From the NCBI GenBank assembly GCA_021789755.1, contig JAJYJD010000004.1, positions 1 through 32,314 on the forward strand: DNA of 32,314 nt, in the 5' to 3' direction. Of this stretch, positions 8,309 through 15,718 are shown piece by piece. The translations under genes were made by a program, and so were the position numbers. The DNA is from Bacteroidota bacterium. Its GTDB lineage: Bacteria > Bacteroidota > Ignavibacteria > Kryptoniales > JAKASW01. The notes under the pieces are model-generated. The model ran no database searches. It saw only the letters and a program-made list of their open reading frames with translations, and was not told the origin of the DNA. How positions within the stretch are numbered: the stretch's first letter is position 1; each line of letters starts with the position of its first letter.

Positions 8309-8725
8309 TTACCTTTTCTTGAACGGCGGTTGCTTCGGAGCGACGGGCGGATGTTCCTGGAGCAGCTGCATCACCGCCTGGATGCTCTTCTCAAGCTGCT
8401 GGTCCGTTCCCTTGCCGGGCTGTGCCGGATCTTCCACGACCCTGTAATCGGGATCGACGCCGTATCCTTCCTGGAACCACCTCCCGTCAGGTGTGTACAT
8501 CCTGAATGTCGGGACGGTTACGGATCCTCCGTCTATCAAATCCGGCTCACAGGCATGCTCTTATCTAGTTTCTGGTCCGGTCCGATGCCAGTGATGAAGA
8601 ACGACGGCTCTTTCAGCGATTCCCGCAAAGTCTATTCCAACCTCGTTGGTTTTCTCCTCGAGTTTCTTCTCATCCTTCTTCTTCGGCTTTCCATTATTTC
8701 CCTGCTCTTCGGTAGTGGCTCGGTT
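8309..8725 (-). pseudogene. Decayed tricorn-like S41 protease, two surviving fragments
   Basis: The 76-residue track ORF (8309-8539) is not a complete protein. LIDGGSVTVPTFRMY, GRWFQEGYGVDPDYRV and EDPAQPGKGTD are the C-terminal end of tricorn-type PDZ/S41 proteases, which are normally around a thousand residues. In the same frame, beyond a TAA at 8561, the stretch about 8597-8725 encodes a lysine/glutamate-rich linker followed by VGIDFAGIAERAVVL, which resembles the join before the protease core in the same family. The order is right, but the catalytic core between the fragments and everything upstream are missing. A large internal deletion plus loss of the 5' part is the simplest reading. 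No start signal is visible. The fragment assignments are by memory of family motifs and have not been searched. Confidence 0.7.
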
Positions 8726-8801
8726 TGGATCTAACCGCAAATGCCGAATTGCGGCATCCCGTATATCCTTCTGTAATTTTAATGTACGGGAGACACCAAG
8801 G

Positions 8802-8943
8802 CGCAAAGAAGAAAATATATAATTCCCATGGAAGGGCTGTATTCCAGAGACACCAGGAAAACGTGCTGTTGCATTCAGACACAGCTTTGAACCGCATTGC
8901 GTCCCGGTTGCATATCCATGGGAGAATGTTATTTCACTTTGCG
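8802..8943. repeat. Long imperfect inverted repeat, possible MITE/REP-like element
   Basis: The left arm (8802-8832) runs from CGCAAAG through an AT-rich stretch to TCCCATGGA. The right arm (8915-8943), read on the other strand, also runs from CGCAAAG through an AT-rich stretch to TCCCATGGA. About 82 bases separate the arms, with a further small pair (GCTGT/ACAGC) inside. It sits in gene-free DNA next to the protease remnant. The CGCAAAG context with nearby CACCGCAGAGG recalls the widespread CAAAG/GCAGAG-type intergenic repeats. No transposase or target duplication was seen. Confidence 0.5.
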
Positions 8944-9009
8944 GTTCGGGCCTCTGCGGTGAGACCCGCGAATTGAAACTGAGCCGGTGTCCAGTATTGA
9001 CGACCCGCT

Positions 9010-9171
9010 TTACAGATCGTTCCCGTGTGTAGAGTGAATTACTTTCACCTTCTCTCCAGCAATTGTGCCGCCGCATTCTGCTCTTTCAAAAATTTCTTTG
9101 ACAACCGGCAGAAATAAGTCTTCTTTCTCCTCGATGTCAAATGTCCCGATGACGCACGGCAAATCCCTCAA
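9010..9171 (-). CDS. Small 53-residue ORF or gene fragment overlapping the lipoprotein stop
   Basis: Too short for the track. From a TTG at 9171 the frame reads LRDLPCVIGTFDIEEKED and continues through FLPVVKEIF to a TAA at 9010. Composition looks protein-like (alternating charged and hydrophobic residues). The TTG overlaps the lipoprotein stop in a TTGA arrangement, as in translationally coupled pairs, but the frame is closed by a TAA immediately before it. It could equally be the 3' end of a lost gene in this decayed stretch. I do not recognise the family. Confidence 0.3.
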   Translation of the reverse strand: MRDLPCVIGTFDIEEKEDLFLPVVKEIFERAECGGTIAGEKVKVIHSTHGNDL

Positions 9172-9590
9172 TTATTTTTCGCGCCCTGGTTAATCCACTG
9201 CTGGATGGTCTGAATATCGGATTGAGACAGCGCCGGCTTATTGTATGGCATGCGCACACCGCTGATCAATGGGCTCCCAGTTATTTTCAAGTAAAGGTAG
9301 CTGCTGTCGGCATTGAAAGGGTCGACTCGTTTGTATGCGGGCTCTTCGTGACTTGTGATGTTGACGGTGTAGCTGTATGCATCGCCGGCGGTCAAGTTTT
9401 GCCCCTGCTGGGGGCTGGAGCCGGCATGGCATCCCGAGAGTGCGCAATTTGCCGTGAAGATTGGCTGTACCTGGCTCGCAAAGCTTATTGTCGTGTCCGA
9501 TGAAGAGGGGCCGGACGGGTTGCTGCTGGAAGAGGATTTCGAGCAGGAAGCAAGCGCCACGGTGATCAAGGCTGCTACGGCGATTTTCAT
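9168..9590 (-). CDS. Lipoprotein with CX4CH cytochrome c-like domain
   Basis: The track start at 9617 is too early; the ATG at 9590 follows AAGGAAAAA and begins a lipoprotein signal ending in the lipobox LASC. After a serine-rich tether the 140-residue precursor has QVQPIFTANCALSGCH, a haem c attachment motif with four residues between the cysteines instead of two. A candidate axial methionine lies in GVRMPYNKP, followed by the usual class I ending (LSQSDIQTIQQWINQGA). It should be membrane-anchored outside the cytoplasm and, if haem is attached, carry electrons. It is divergent from a similar protein at 9979. CX4CH sites are known in some multihaem cytochromes but are uncommon. No redox partner is encoded adjacent. 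Confidence 0.78.
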   Translation of the reverse strand: MKIAVAALITVALASCSKSSSSSNPSGPSSSDTTISFASQVQPIFTANCALSGCHAGSSPQQGQNLTAGDAYSYTVNITSHEEPAYKRVDPFNADSSYLYLKITGSPLISGVRMPYNKPALSQSDIQTIQQWINQGAKNN

Positions 9591-9711
9591 GCATTTTTCC
9601 TTTTCGAGCCACAACAACCGATGACGCTGTCAAAGTTTCCCGGAAGGTGTGACGGCTACATCAAAAGGTGCTGGTTGTGAGGACAGAACGGAAGAATATT
9701 GCGACGAAGGT

Positions 9712-9879
9712 TCAGTCAGGAATACCGATGCGCCTGAGGTTTGAGCAGCGACGCCTCGGAAGATTCAGCCGTTTCCTTTGCATGACGTAGACTATCGGCG
9801 CCGGCTCAATCGGCTTCGGGTCGACGTTCGATACCGCCATGTAGAAGCTGAATGCGAAAAAGAAGACAAGAGCTCTCAT
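9712..9879 (-). CDS. Possible small exported 55-residue protein
   Basis: Not on the track because of its length. ATG at 9879 starts MRALVFFFAFSFYMAV, a signal-like hydrophobic N-terminus, followed by a proline-rich stretch (DPKPIEPAPIVYV) and an arginine-rich end (KRLNLPRRR). TGA at 9712. It lies between the two divergent CX4CH lipoproteins, on the strand of the left one. The upstream region is AT-rich without a Shine-Dalgarno. It may be chance; no family recognised. Confidence 0.3.
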   Translation of the reverse strand: MRALVFFFAFSFYMAVSNVDPKPIEPAPIVYVMQRKRLNLPRRRCSNLRRIGIPD

Positions 9880-9921
9880 TGAATAAATTTAAGAAATTAT
9901 CTTCCTTTTTTTAAGCCAATT

Positions 9922-9938
9922 AATCCGAGGTACGGATT
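9922..9938. promoter_or_regulatory. Small inverted repeat upstream of the right lipoprotein
   Basis: AATCCG-aggta-CGGATT, a perfect six-base inverted repeat with a five-base centre, about 40 bases before the ATG at 9979. It could be an operator for the lipoprotein gene; there is no direct evidence. Confidence 0.25.
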
Positions 9939-9978
9939 CCTGTCATTGATTCGGAAATCTGGAATATTAAATTAGGCT

Positions 9979-10398
9979 ATGAAATATCTCTACACTTCTC
10001 CTCTCTTTGTCGGTGCCGTGCTTGCCATCGCTCTCTCTTCTTGCAAGAACGTGGTCGGTCCCTCGACCGGGGCTGGCATTTTCTTCCCGGATACGGGCAC
10101 CATCAGTTATTCAAGGTACGTTCAACCGCTCTTCGACCAAACGTGTGCCACGTATGATTGTCACGATCAGGCCACGGGGAATAACGGGAATCTCGATCTC
10201 ACGGATCAAAACAGCTACTTCAGCCTGACAGGGACAGGGTATATAAACACGCGCGGAGACACGACGCACTGTATACTGCTGCAGGCAATAAAGGGACAGT
10301 TGACCCCTAGAATGCCTCTTCCTCCATACCCCAGGCTGACTCCCAATCAGATTTCGGGGATCACGAGATGGGTGGCGCAAGGAGCCAAGTATAACTAG
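9979..10398 (+). CDS. Second lipoprotein with CX4CH cytochrome c-like domain
   Basis: A 139-residue precursor with lipobox LSSC (about residue 22), a short linker, then RYVQPLFDQTCATYDCH, again four residues between the haem-type cysteines. A methionine in TPRMPLPPYP is the candidate sixth ligand, and the end (LTPNQISGITRWVAQGAKYN) closely parallels the protein on the opposite strand (IQQWINQGAKNN). The pair therefore looks like diverged paralogues arranged head to head. An extra cysteine (HCILL) lies mid-domain. Location is predicted to be a lipid-anchored envelope protein; the function is probably electron transfer or haem/redox sensing, but holo-cytochrome formation is unproven. No strong ribosome binding site is seen. 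Confidence 0.76.
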   Translation: MKYLYTSPLFVGAVLAIALSSCKNVVGPSTGAGIFFPDTGTISYSRYVQPLFDQTCATYDCHDQATGNNGNLDLTDQNSYFSLTGTGYINTRGDTTHCILLQAIKGQLTPRMPLPPYPRLTPNQISGITRWVAQGAKYN

Positions 10399-10575
10399 AA
10401 ATGCATGAGTCTGGCGCGGTGAGCGCTTACAAGCCTGCAGGCGACAATCAACACTATCCGGATGTTTGCCCTTACTCTTACCGATATCAGGAGCCTTTGC
10501 GAAATCTCTCACGACGAACAAGTTCTGGACAGCCGGGTCTCCCCGCAGGCCGCGCGCAATCCGGTTTCCTTTCGA

Positions 10576-10824
10576 TCAGCGGAACATATCGTTCATCTCG
10601 CCGACGATCTTCATCTGAGCACGCAGTTCTTCCAGCTGCGCAGTAAGCTGCTCCTTGTGTTCCCGCTCCATCTTTGCCAATGAAAGGAAGAATTCACTCA
10701 CCCTCGTGTCGCAAGCCAGCTCGGCGGCGTGCAAATACTTTTCCTCGGACTCGATCTCACTCCCGATAGCTTCCTCGAGAATCGAAATTATTGTCTGCCT
10801 GATTTCGGGTTCACCATTCGCCAT
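10576..10824 (-). CDS. Mini ferritin-like (rubrerythrin half-domain) protein
   Basis: An 82-residue all-helical protein with one carboxylate helix (IGSEIESEEKYLHAAE) and a second helix carrying MEREHKEQL, the ExxH pattern of rubrerythrin and other ferritin-like proteins. Only half of a normal four-helix bundle is present, so it would need to dimerise to build a di-iron site, as the short EncFtn proteins do. No rubredoxin domain. A clear AAGGAGA precedes the ATG. It begins 10 bases after the fused korBC gene and is almost certainly co-transcribed with it. A role in protecting the oxygen-sensitive ferredoxin oxidoreductase from peroxide or free iron is inferred from context only. No encapsulin gene is seen here. 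Confidence 0.68.
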   Translation of the reverse strand: MANGEPEIRQTIISILEEAIGSEIESEEKYLHAAELACDTRVSEFFLSLAKMEREHKEQLTAQLEELRAQMKIVGEMNDMFR

Positions 10825-10834
10825 AATCGTCTCC

Positions 10835-12181
10835 TTAAATTCCTCCGACGACGTTTTCTATTATCGACAGCAGCTCCTCGGGTTTGTTCTGCATCGCAGC
10901 AACGTCCTGGAACGCCAGCATCGGGAGCATACCTGTAGTTTTTGCAGCCGTAAGTATTCCCGCGAAGGCCGCCCCCGCCGGCAGATATTTCTTTCTGAGC
11001 GGCAGCTTCACGACTTTCCCCGCGCACGCAGGAAGCGTGAGGGTGTCATCCGCAATGACCAGTGTATCTGCATCGGCACTTCTGAATGTCCCTTTTGCCT
11101 CCAACTCCCGCACTCCATCTTCCGACACGACGACCACGATGTCGGGCGTGTCGATACCGGTATAGAAGATTTCGTCCCGCGATATGACGACCTCCGAGAG
11201 TGAGAATCCCGTTCCCTGTGTGACCGGATTGTCGTTCTTCTGAGTGGCGTTGGCGCCCGAGAGTACTGCCGCCTGCATGAGCATATACGACGCGAATTGC
11301 ACGCGCTCTCCAGCCGTTCCGCCTATAACGAAGCCGATCCTTTTCTCGAGCGCATTCTCATAACGGGGCTCAATTTCGGTCACCCTGGCTGCCGGCACAG
11401 GCCCCGAGAACTTTTCTCTGTATGAAACTCCAAACTCTTTTCTGTTCCGCCGGTTCACCAGTACACCGAGTTCGGCAACGGTACCGGGATCTATTTCCGC
11501 GAGCTTGTTTCCGCGAATTACGTTGCCGCGGACGGCATACTCCGTACACAGTTCCAGCACTTCGACAAGCGCAAAACCCGGATGGTTTATCGCTTGCGCA
11601 ATCGTCTCGGCGAGATCGGCATCGGTCGCCGTCTTCCTTGCCAGGAAGCCCGCGTTCGCGCCCTTCAAGATCGCCAGCAAATCGACCGGCGGTATAATGT
11701 TTCCTCCGGGCGTCGTGGCGGTGACGAAGTTGAGCGGCGAAAAACTGGAGTTCTGCCCGCCGGTCATCCCGAAAAGGAAATTGTTGTAGAGGACAACCGT
11801 AACATCGACGTTCATCTGGGCAGCGTTGATGAGATGAAGGAGACCTATCATCGCACCGCCGTCTCCGATCACGACGATATTTTTAAGCTTGGAATCTGCC
11901 AGGATCGAATCGGCTATTTCCACACCTGTCGAGAACGCCGTCGACCTGCCGTGAGTCGTGTGGAGCGAATGTACGCCCTCGAACAACGAATCGATAAGTC
12001 CGACACATCCTATGTCGCTTGTAATATTCACATGCCGCGCTTCCAGATCCAGCCTGACAAGTGCCGTGTTTATAGCGTTCGTAATGTGATGGTGACCGCA
12101 CCCTTTACAGAACGGGAACTTCTCCCCCACCTTTAGATATGTTTTGTTTATCTTCGAGCTTTGTGCCGCGACCTCAGACAT
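10835..12181 (-). CDS. korB: 2-oxoacid:ferredoxin oxidoreductase, fused beta (TPP) and gamma subunits, KorB-KorC type
   Basis: A 448-residue fusion. Residues about 1-265 are the TPP-binding beta subunit: FCKGCGHHHITNAI near the N-terminus, then GDGGAMIGLLHLINAA with the downstream NNFLFGMTGGQ for TPP-Mg binding. Residues about 275-448 are the gamma subunit (RIGFVIGGTAGERVQ ... NDNPVTQGTGFSLSEVVIS). In many organisms KorB and KorC are separate proteins. With KorA upstream (10 bases away) it should catalyse CoA- and ferredoxin-dependent interconversion of 2-oxoglutarate and succinyl-CoA, although the exact 2-oxoacid cannot be fixed by eye. No ferredoxin domain is included, so electrons must pass to a separate ferredoxin. 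Confidence 0.88.
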   Translation of the reverse strand: MSEVAAQSSKINKTYLKVGEKFPFCKGCGHHHITNAINTALVRLDLEARHVNITSDIGCVGLIDSLFEGVHSLHTTHGRSTAFSTGVEIADSILADSKLKNIVVIGDGGAMIGLLHLINAAQMNVDVTVVLYNNFLFGMTGGQNSSFSPLNFVTATTPGGNIIPPVDLLAILKGANAGFLARKTATDADLAETIAQAINHPGFALVEVLELCTEYAVRGNVIRGNKLAEIDPGTVAELGVLVNRRNRKEFGVSYREKFSGPVPAARVTEIEPRYENALEKRIGFVIGGTAGERVQFASYMLMQAAVLSGANATQKNDNPVTQGTGFSLSEVVISRDEIFYTGIDTPDIVVVVSEDGVRELEAKGTFRSADADTLVIADDTLTLPACAGKVVKLPLRKKYLPAGAAFAGILTAAKTTGMLPMLAFQDVAAMQNKPEELLSIIENVVGGI

Positions 12182-12191
12182 TGACTATTCC

Positions 12192-13325
12192 TCAGTTCCT
12201 TGATGATATGGCTTTTTCTATTTCGGCGGGCGTTATCATCCTGCCCACTCCGTTCACTCCCGTTATCTCCTTAGAGGGAAACAACCGCGCAATCTGACTC
12301 CGGTACAGACCTGTCATATTCTCCTCGACCACAACGATCCTCTTCGCCTTGCCGGCCGCATCGGTGATCTCGTTTTCCGGAATCGGGAAAAGTGTCTTCA
12401 AGTTACAGAATGCGACACGTTCTCCTTTCATGCGCAAGTTTGCCACCGCTTCTCTCGCAGTGCGTGCACTTATGCCGTAGCTGAATACAATGGTCTCAGG
12501 TTTAGCAGGCGAGTCGATTTCAAGCGTGGTTATTTCGTGTGACCTTGAGGAAACCTTCTCCTGCAGGTGTCTCAAAACCTCGACCGTCTCGGGAGAATTC
12601 TTCTGGAGCCGTCCCGCCATGTCGTGAGCGGAACCGGTGACAGTCACCTTCTCGGTTCCACCGATAGGCGCGAAATCCGGCACGTCGTTTCTTTCCGCAA
12701 GTGAATATGTCCTGAATGTCTCGCCGTCTGTCCTGTTGAACTCTTTTCGTTCCACAGTAATCACAGAAGGAAGAGCGGAATAATCGACATTCTCCGAAGT
12801 CATTGCCACTTCCTTGTCGGTCAAAAGAATCACCGGAGTCCTCAGCCTCTCCGCAACGTTGAAAGCATGTATCGTAAGCTCATAGGCCTCGACAGGAGTT
12901 GAAGGCGAATAGACGGGAATGGCGTAGCCGCCTGCGATTGAGTTGCCGACGAAGAGGACGTCACCCTGACCGCCCTGTGTGGCACCGCCGGTACTCGGGC
13001 CGAGCCGCTGAACAAGGGCGATGACCAGCGGCGTTTCCGTCATGACGGCATACTGGAGAGTCTCGACCATAAGTGAGAAGCCGGGACCCGATGTTGCAGT
13101 CATTGCCTTGAAACCGCGCTGCGATGCGCCCACGCAATACGCCAGAGCCGATATCTCGTCCGGGGAGCTTATCGCGACGTCTCCCCGCTTCGGGAGCTCG
13201 TCGATCATAAACTTGTAAATGCCGGAGGCAGGTGTTATGGGATAGCCGGCGAAGAACCTGCACCCGGCGGCCACCGCCCCCTCACCGATCATCTGGTTTC
13301 CGTTTCTGATTCTAAATAGCGGCAT
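12192..13325 (-). CDS. korA: 2-oxoacid:ferredoxin oxidoreductase alpha subunit, KorA type
   Basis: A 377-residue alpha subunit. It has the KorA hallmark GEGAVAAGCRFFAGYPITP near the N-terminus, then SSPDEISALAYCVGASQRG, the ATSGPGFSLMVE loop and a GATQGGQGD segment, followed by the C-terminal transketolase-type domain (about 270-377, VVVEENMTGLYRSQIA). It has no fused gamma domain because gamma is fused to beta downstream. AAGGAGATTTA precedes the ATG. It is separated from porB by 119 bases, so it may have its own promoter or be read through from the POR genes. It works with the downstream KorBC protein in the oxidative or reductive TCA cycle; sucD lies about 15 kb away in the same window. 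Confidence 0.9.
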   Translation of the reverse strand: MPLFRIRNGNQMIGEGAVAAGCRFFAGYPITPASGIYKFMIDELPKRGDVAISSPDEISALAYCVGASQRGFKAMTATSGPGFSLMVETLQYAVMTETPLVIALVQRLGPSTGGATQGGQGDVLFVGNSIAGGYAIPVYSPSTPVEAYELTIHAFNVAERLRTPVILLTDKEVAMTSENVDYSALPSVITVERKEFNRTDGETFRTYSLAERNDVPDFAPIGGTEKVTVTGSAHDMAGRLQKNSPETVEVLRHLQEKVSSRSHEITTLEIDSPAKPETIVFSYGISARTAREAVANLRMKGERVAFCNLKTLFPIPENEITDAAGKAKRIVVVEENMTGLYRSQIARLFPSKEITGVNGVGRMITPAEIEKAISSRN

Positions 13326-13444
13326 TAAATCTCCTTTTGTTCCTGGGCGCCCCTTACGAAGTCATCATATTCAAACCAACTCCGAGGGAACGCCGACTCA
13401 CACTTTGCGAATATCATCTCCAAGAACCGCAGTCCTGGAAGAAT

Positions 13445-14428
13445 CTATTTTTGCCTGCTTCGCACCTTTGTCGCGGCGCGCTTGGTGCGCGATGATTCTT
13501 TTTCCTTCTGCGGCGCGGCTTTCTTCAAGTGCTCCGCGCCCTTCGTAGATGCCAGTCTGACCGACAGTCTTTCCCAATCTTCGTCGACATATTTTTGAAT
13601 CTCTTCGATTTGATCTTCTCGCAGATGCCTGAACCTTCCCTGCATCCTGATATAATCGCGCACAGGGGTTCCTGCGGGCTGCCTCGACAACCTGTAGTCT
13701 ACACCGTCAAAAACCTCGAGAAGCGGGAAGACCCTGCTTTCGATCGCCATGCGCGAAATCTTTATCGAATCCTCCGGCTCAAATTTCCATCCGGGAGGAC
13801 ACGGCGAAAAGACATGTATGAATCGGAAACCGCTGATGTCTTTGGCCCTCTGAATCTTTGCTATCATGTCGTCAGGATAGGCGACGCTGGCAGTCGCAAG
13901 ATACGGTATTCGATGAGCGGCAAGAACTTCCACAATATTCTTCTTCTTCTCGGCCTTCGGCGACTCAGCAGGAGTCGTTGTCGTCCAGGCACCGAAAGGT
14001 GTAGCGGAGCTCCGCTGAATACCGGTGTTCATGTACGCTTCGTTGTCGTAACAAATGTAAATGAAATCTTCATTTCGCTCAGCCGCGCCCGAAAGTGCCT
14101 GGAAGCCTATGTCGAAAGTCCCTCCATCGCCGGCAAATGCAACGACAGTGGTCTCGTGGTCGCCCTGCGCCTCGAGTCCCGCCTTGACCCCGCTCGCCGT
14201 CGAAGCGGCAGTCTCGAAAGCCGTGTGAAACACCGGTACGCCTGCAGCCGAATACGGGACCGGCCCGTCTATGACGGACCAGCAGCACGCCGGAATAACA
14301 ACGATAACTTTCCTACCGAGCGCTTTGAGCATGTATCGCATCGTCAGAGTGCCGCCACAGCCCGGACACGCGAAATGACCGGGTGCAAGAATTTCTTCCG
14401 GAGGCAACTGATACTTTATCTGTCCCAT
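13445..14428 (-). CDS. porB: Pyruvate:ferredoxin oxidoreductase beta subunit
   Basis: A 327-residue TPP-binding subunit of the four-part pyruvate:ferredoxin oxidoreductase. FACPGCGGTLTMRYML and the distal VIPACCWSVIDGP give the expected cysteines for a [4Fe-4S] cluster; FAGDGGTFDIGFQALSGA with DNEAYMNTGIQRS is the TPP-Mg site. It starts three bases after porA ends, so the two are translationally linked. Odd feature: the last 30 or so residues form a lysine/arginine-rich tail (KKAAPQKEKESSRTKRAA), absent from ordinary PorB and likely disordered. The gene closes the por unit; 119 bases with only a weak hairpin separate it from korA. Confidence 0.93.
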   Translation of the reverse strand: MGQIKYQLPPEEILAPGHFACPGCGGTLTMRYMLKALGRKVIVVIPACCWSVIDGPVPYSAAGVPVFHTAFETAASTASGVKAGLEAQGDHETTVVAFAGDGGTFDIGFQALSGAAERNEDFIYICYDNEAYMNTGIQRSSATPFGAWTTTTPAESPKAEKKKNIVEVLAAHRIPYLATASVAYPDDMIAKIQRAKDISGFRFIHVFSPCPPGWKFEPEDSIKISRMAIESRVFPLLEVFDGVDYRLSRQPAGTPVRDYIRMQGRFRHLREDQIEEIQKYVDEDWERLSVRLASTKGAEHLKKAAPQKEKESSRTKRAATKVRSRQK

Positions 14429-14431
14429 CGC

Positions 14432-15718
14432 TCACACTCCCTCAGATTTCATTCGTCCACCGGGGCCTTCAGGTATCGGAGGCTCCTCTTGTCCGGCAGA
14501 ATCGCTTTTCAGACTTATCCAGATAGTCTCTCTTTCAGGTTCGTCATGATTCAGTAGATAGGAGAAGATCTCCTTGATGGTCTCCGGTGTAATGTCACGT
14601 CCGCCGAGTCCCGCGATGAATCCGAACAGGCTCGGCCTGACGGGCGCATTATAAAGGACCGCTTTCGTTTCCTGGTAGATGATTCCGGTCGCACCGAACG
14701 AAATGTTCCGATCCATGACGCCGATCTTCTTGACTCTCTGTGCGAGTGCGCGTATCTCGTCGACCGGGAACGGCCTGAAAGCCCTGAGCTTCATCAGGCC
14801 CACCGGGAATCCCATACTTCTCAGCTCATCGACCGCGATGCGGGCCGTACTCACCGCGGTGGCCGATGTCAGCAACACAACCTCGGCATCTTCGGTGAAA
14901 TACTCTTCGACAAGTCCGCCGTATGAACGTCCAAATTTAGCAGAGAACTCCAGGTCGACGTCCCGTATGACTGCCCGCGCGTCTTCCATCGCCTGGAACA
15001 ACTTATACCGCATCTCCATGTATGCATCGGGTCCGATAAGAGCTCCGAAAGCTTTCGGGTCCGCGGTGTCGACCTTGAACAATGCCTTTCGGGCCGGGAG
15101 AAACTCGTCGACAACCTCCTGCTTCGGAATTGCGACCGGCTCGGATGTATGGCTCAAAACGAAAGCATCCAGGTTAATCATGACGGGTAACGAAACCGTC
15201 TCGGCGATCTTATATGCCTGCAGAACCGTATCCATTACTTCCTGATTGCTCTCGGCGTAGAATTGAAGCCAGCCAGTGTCGCGCTGGGAAAGACTGTCGT
15301 TGTGGTCGACGTATATCGACCACGGCGGCGCCATCGCGCGGTTGACGTTGACCATGACAATGGGAAGCCTGCTTCCCGCCGCCCAGTGCAGAAGCTCGTG
15401 CATCAGCGCGAGTCCCTGAGAAGATGTGGCGGTGAACGCCCTCGCTCCACTTATGGATGAACCGATGCAGCAAGCCATGGCCGAATGTTCCGATTCGACC
15501 TTTATAAATTTCGCCTGGAGCTCGCCGCCGCTTACGATTTCTGACAACTTCTCGACCACGCTGGTCTGAGGAGTTATCGGGTAGGCTGCAATTACCTGTA
15601 CGCGCGCGAGTTTCACGGCGTAAGACGCAGCGTGAGTCCCCTCTATTACAAGAACTCTGTCGACGGACGGGTGGAGGAGACCTCCGTTTCCATTGCTCTT
15701 ACTCATCCTGTTGATCAT
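14432..15718 (-). CDS. porA: Pyruvate:ferredoxin oxidoreductase alpha subunit
   Basis: The track extends this upstream to 15808. I start it at the ATG at 15718, whose ATGA overlaps the stop of the upstream flavoprotein gene, giving 428 residues; the extra 30 residues of the long version are arginine-rich and unlike PorA. Family motifs: AAYPITPQTSVVEKL near residue 45, KVESEHSAMACCIGSS, the ATSSQGLALMHE loop, and an MVNVNRAMAPPWSIY segment. The C-terminal domain includes LRAFRPFPVDEI. The protein binds pyruvate and CoA with PorB and passes electrons to the ferredoxin subunit. The gene is embedded in the order porC, gltD-porD fusion, porA, porB with overlaps or very short gaps throughout, so subunits should be made together. 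Confidence 0.93.
   Translation of the reverse strand: MINRMSKSNGNGGLLHPSVDRVLVIEGTHAASYAVKLARVQVIAAYPITPQTSVVEKLSEIVSGGELQAKFIKVESEHSAMACCIGSSISGARAFTATSSQGLALMHELLHWAAGSRLPIVMVNVNRAMAPPWSIYVDHNDSLSQRDTGWLQFYAESNQEVMDTVLQAYKIAETVSLPVMINLDAFVLSHTSEPVAIPKQEVVDEFLPARKALFKVDTADPKAFGALIGPDAYMEMRYKLFQAMEDARAVIRDVDLEFSAKFGRSYGGLVEEYFTEDAEVVLLTSATAVSTARIAVDELRSMGFPVGLMKLRAFRPFPVDEIRALAQRVKKIGVMDRNISFGATGIIYQETKAVLYNAPVRPSLFGFIAGLGGRDITPETIKEIFSYLLNHDEPERETIWISLKSDSAGQEEPPIPEGPGGRMKSEGV

Noticed and set aside
8725-8976. 83-residue plus-strand ORF
   Set aside because: Lies across the inverted repeat and reads like repeat-derived sequence, not a gene.
8561-9076. 171-residue minus-strand ORF taken as one gene
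   Set aside because: Only its last third resembles a protease linker; the upstream part crosses the inverted repeat and reads as noncoding, so only the relic segment was kept.
10432-10441. Perfect ten-base palindrome GCCTGCAGGC
   Set aside because: Single short palindrome in a gap with no other signal; expected by chance.
13529-14557. 342-residue plus-strand ORF
   Set aside because: Antisense to porB; arginine-rich composition typical of a shadow frame.
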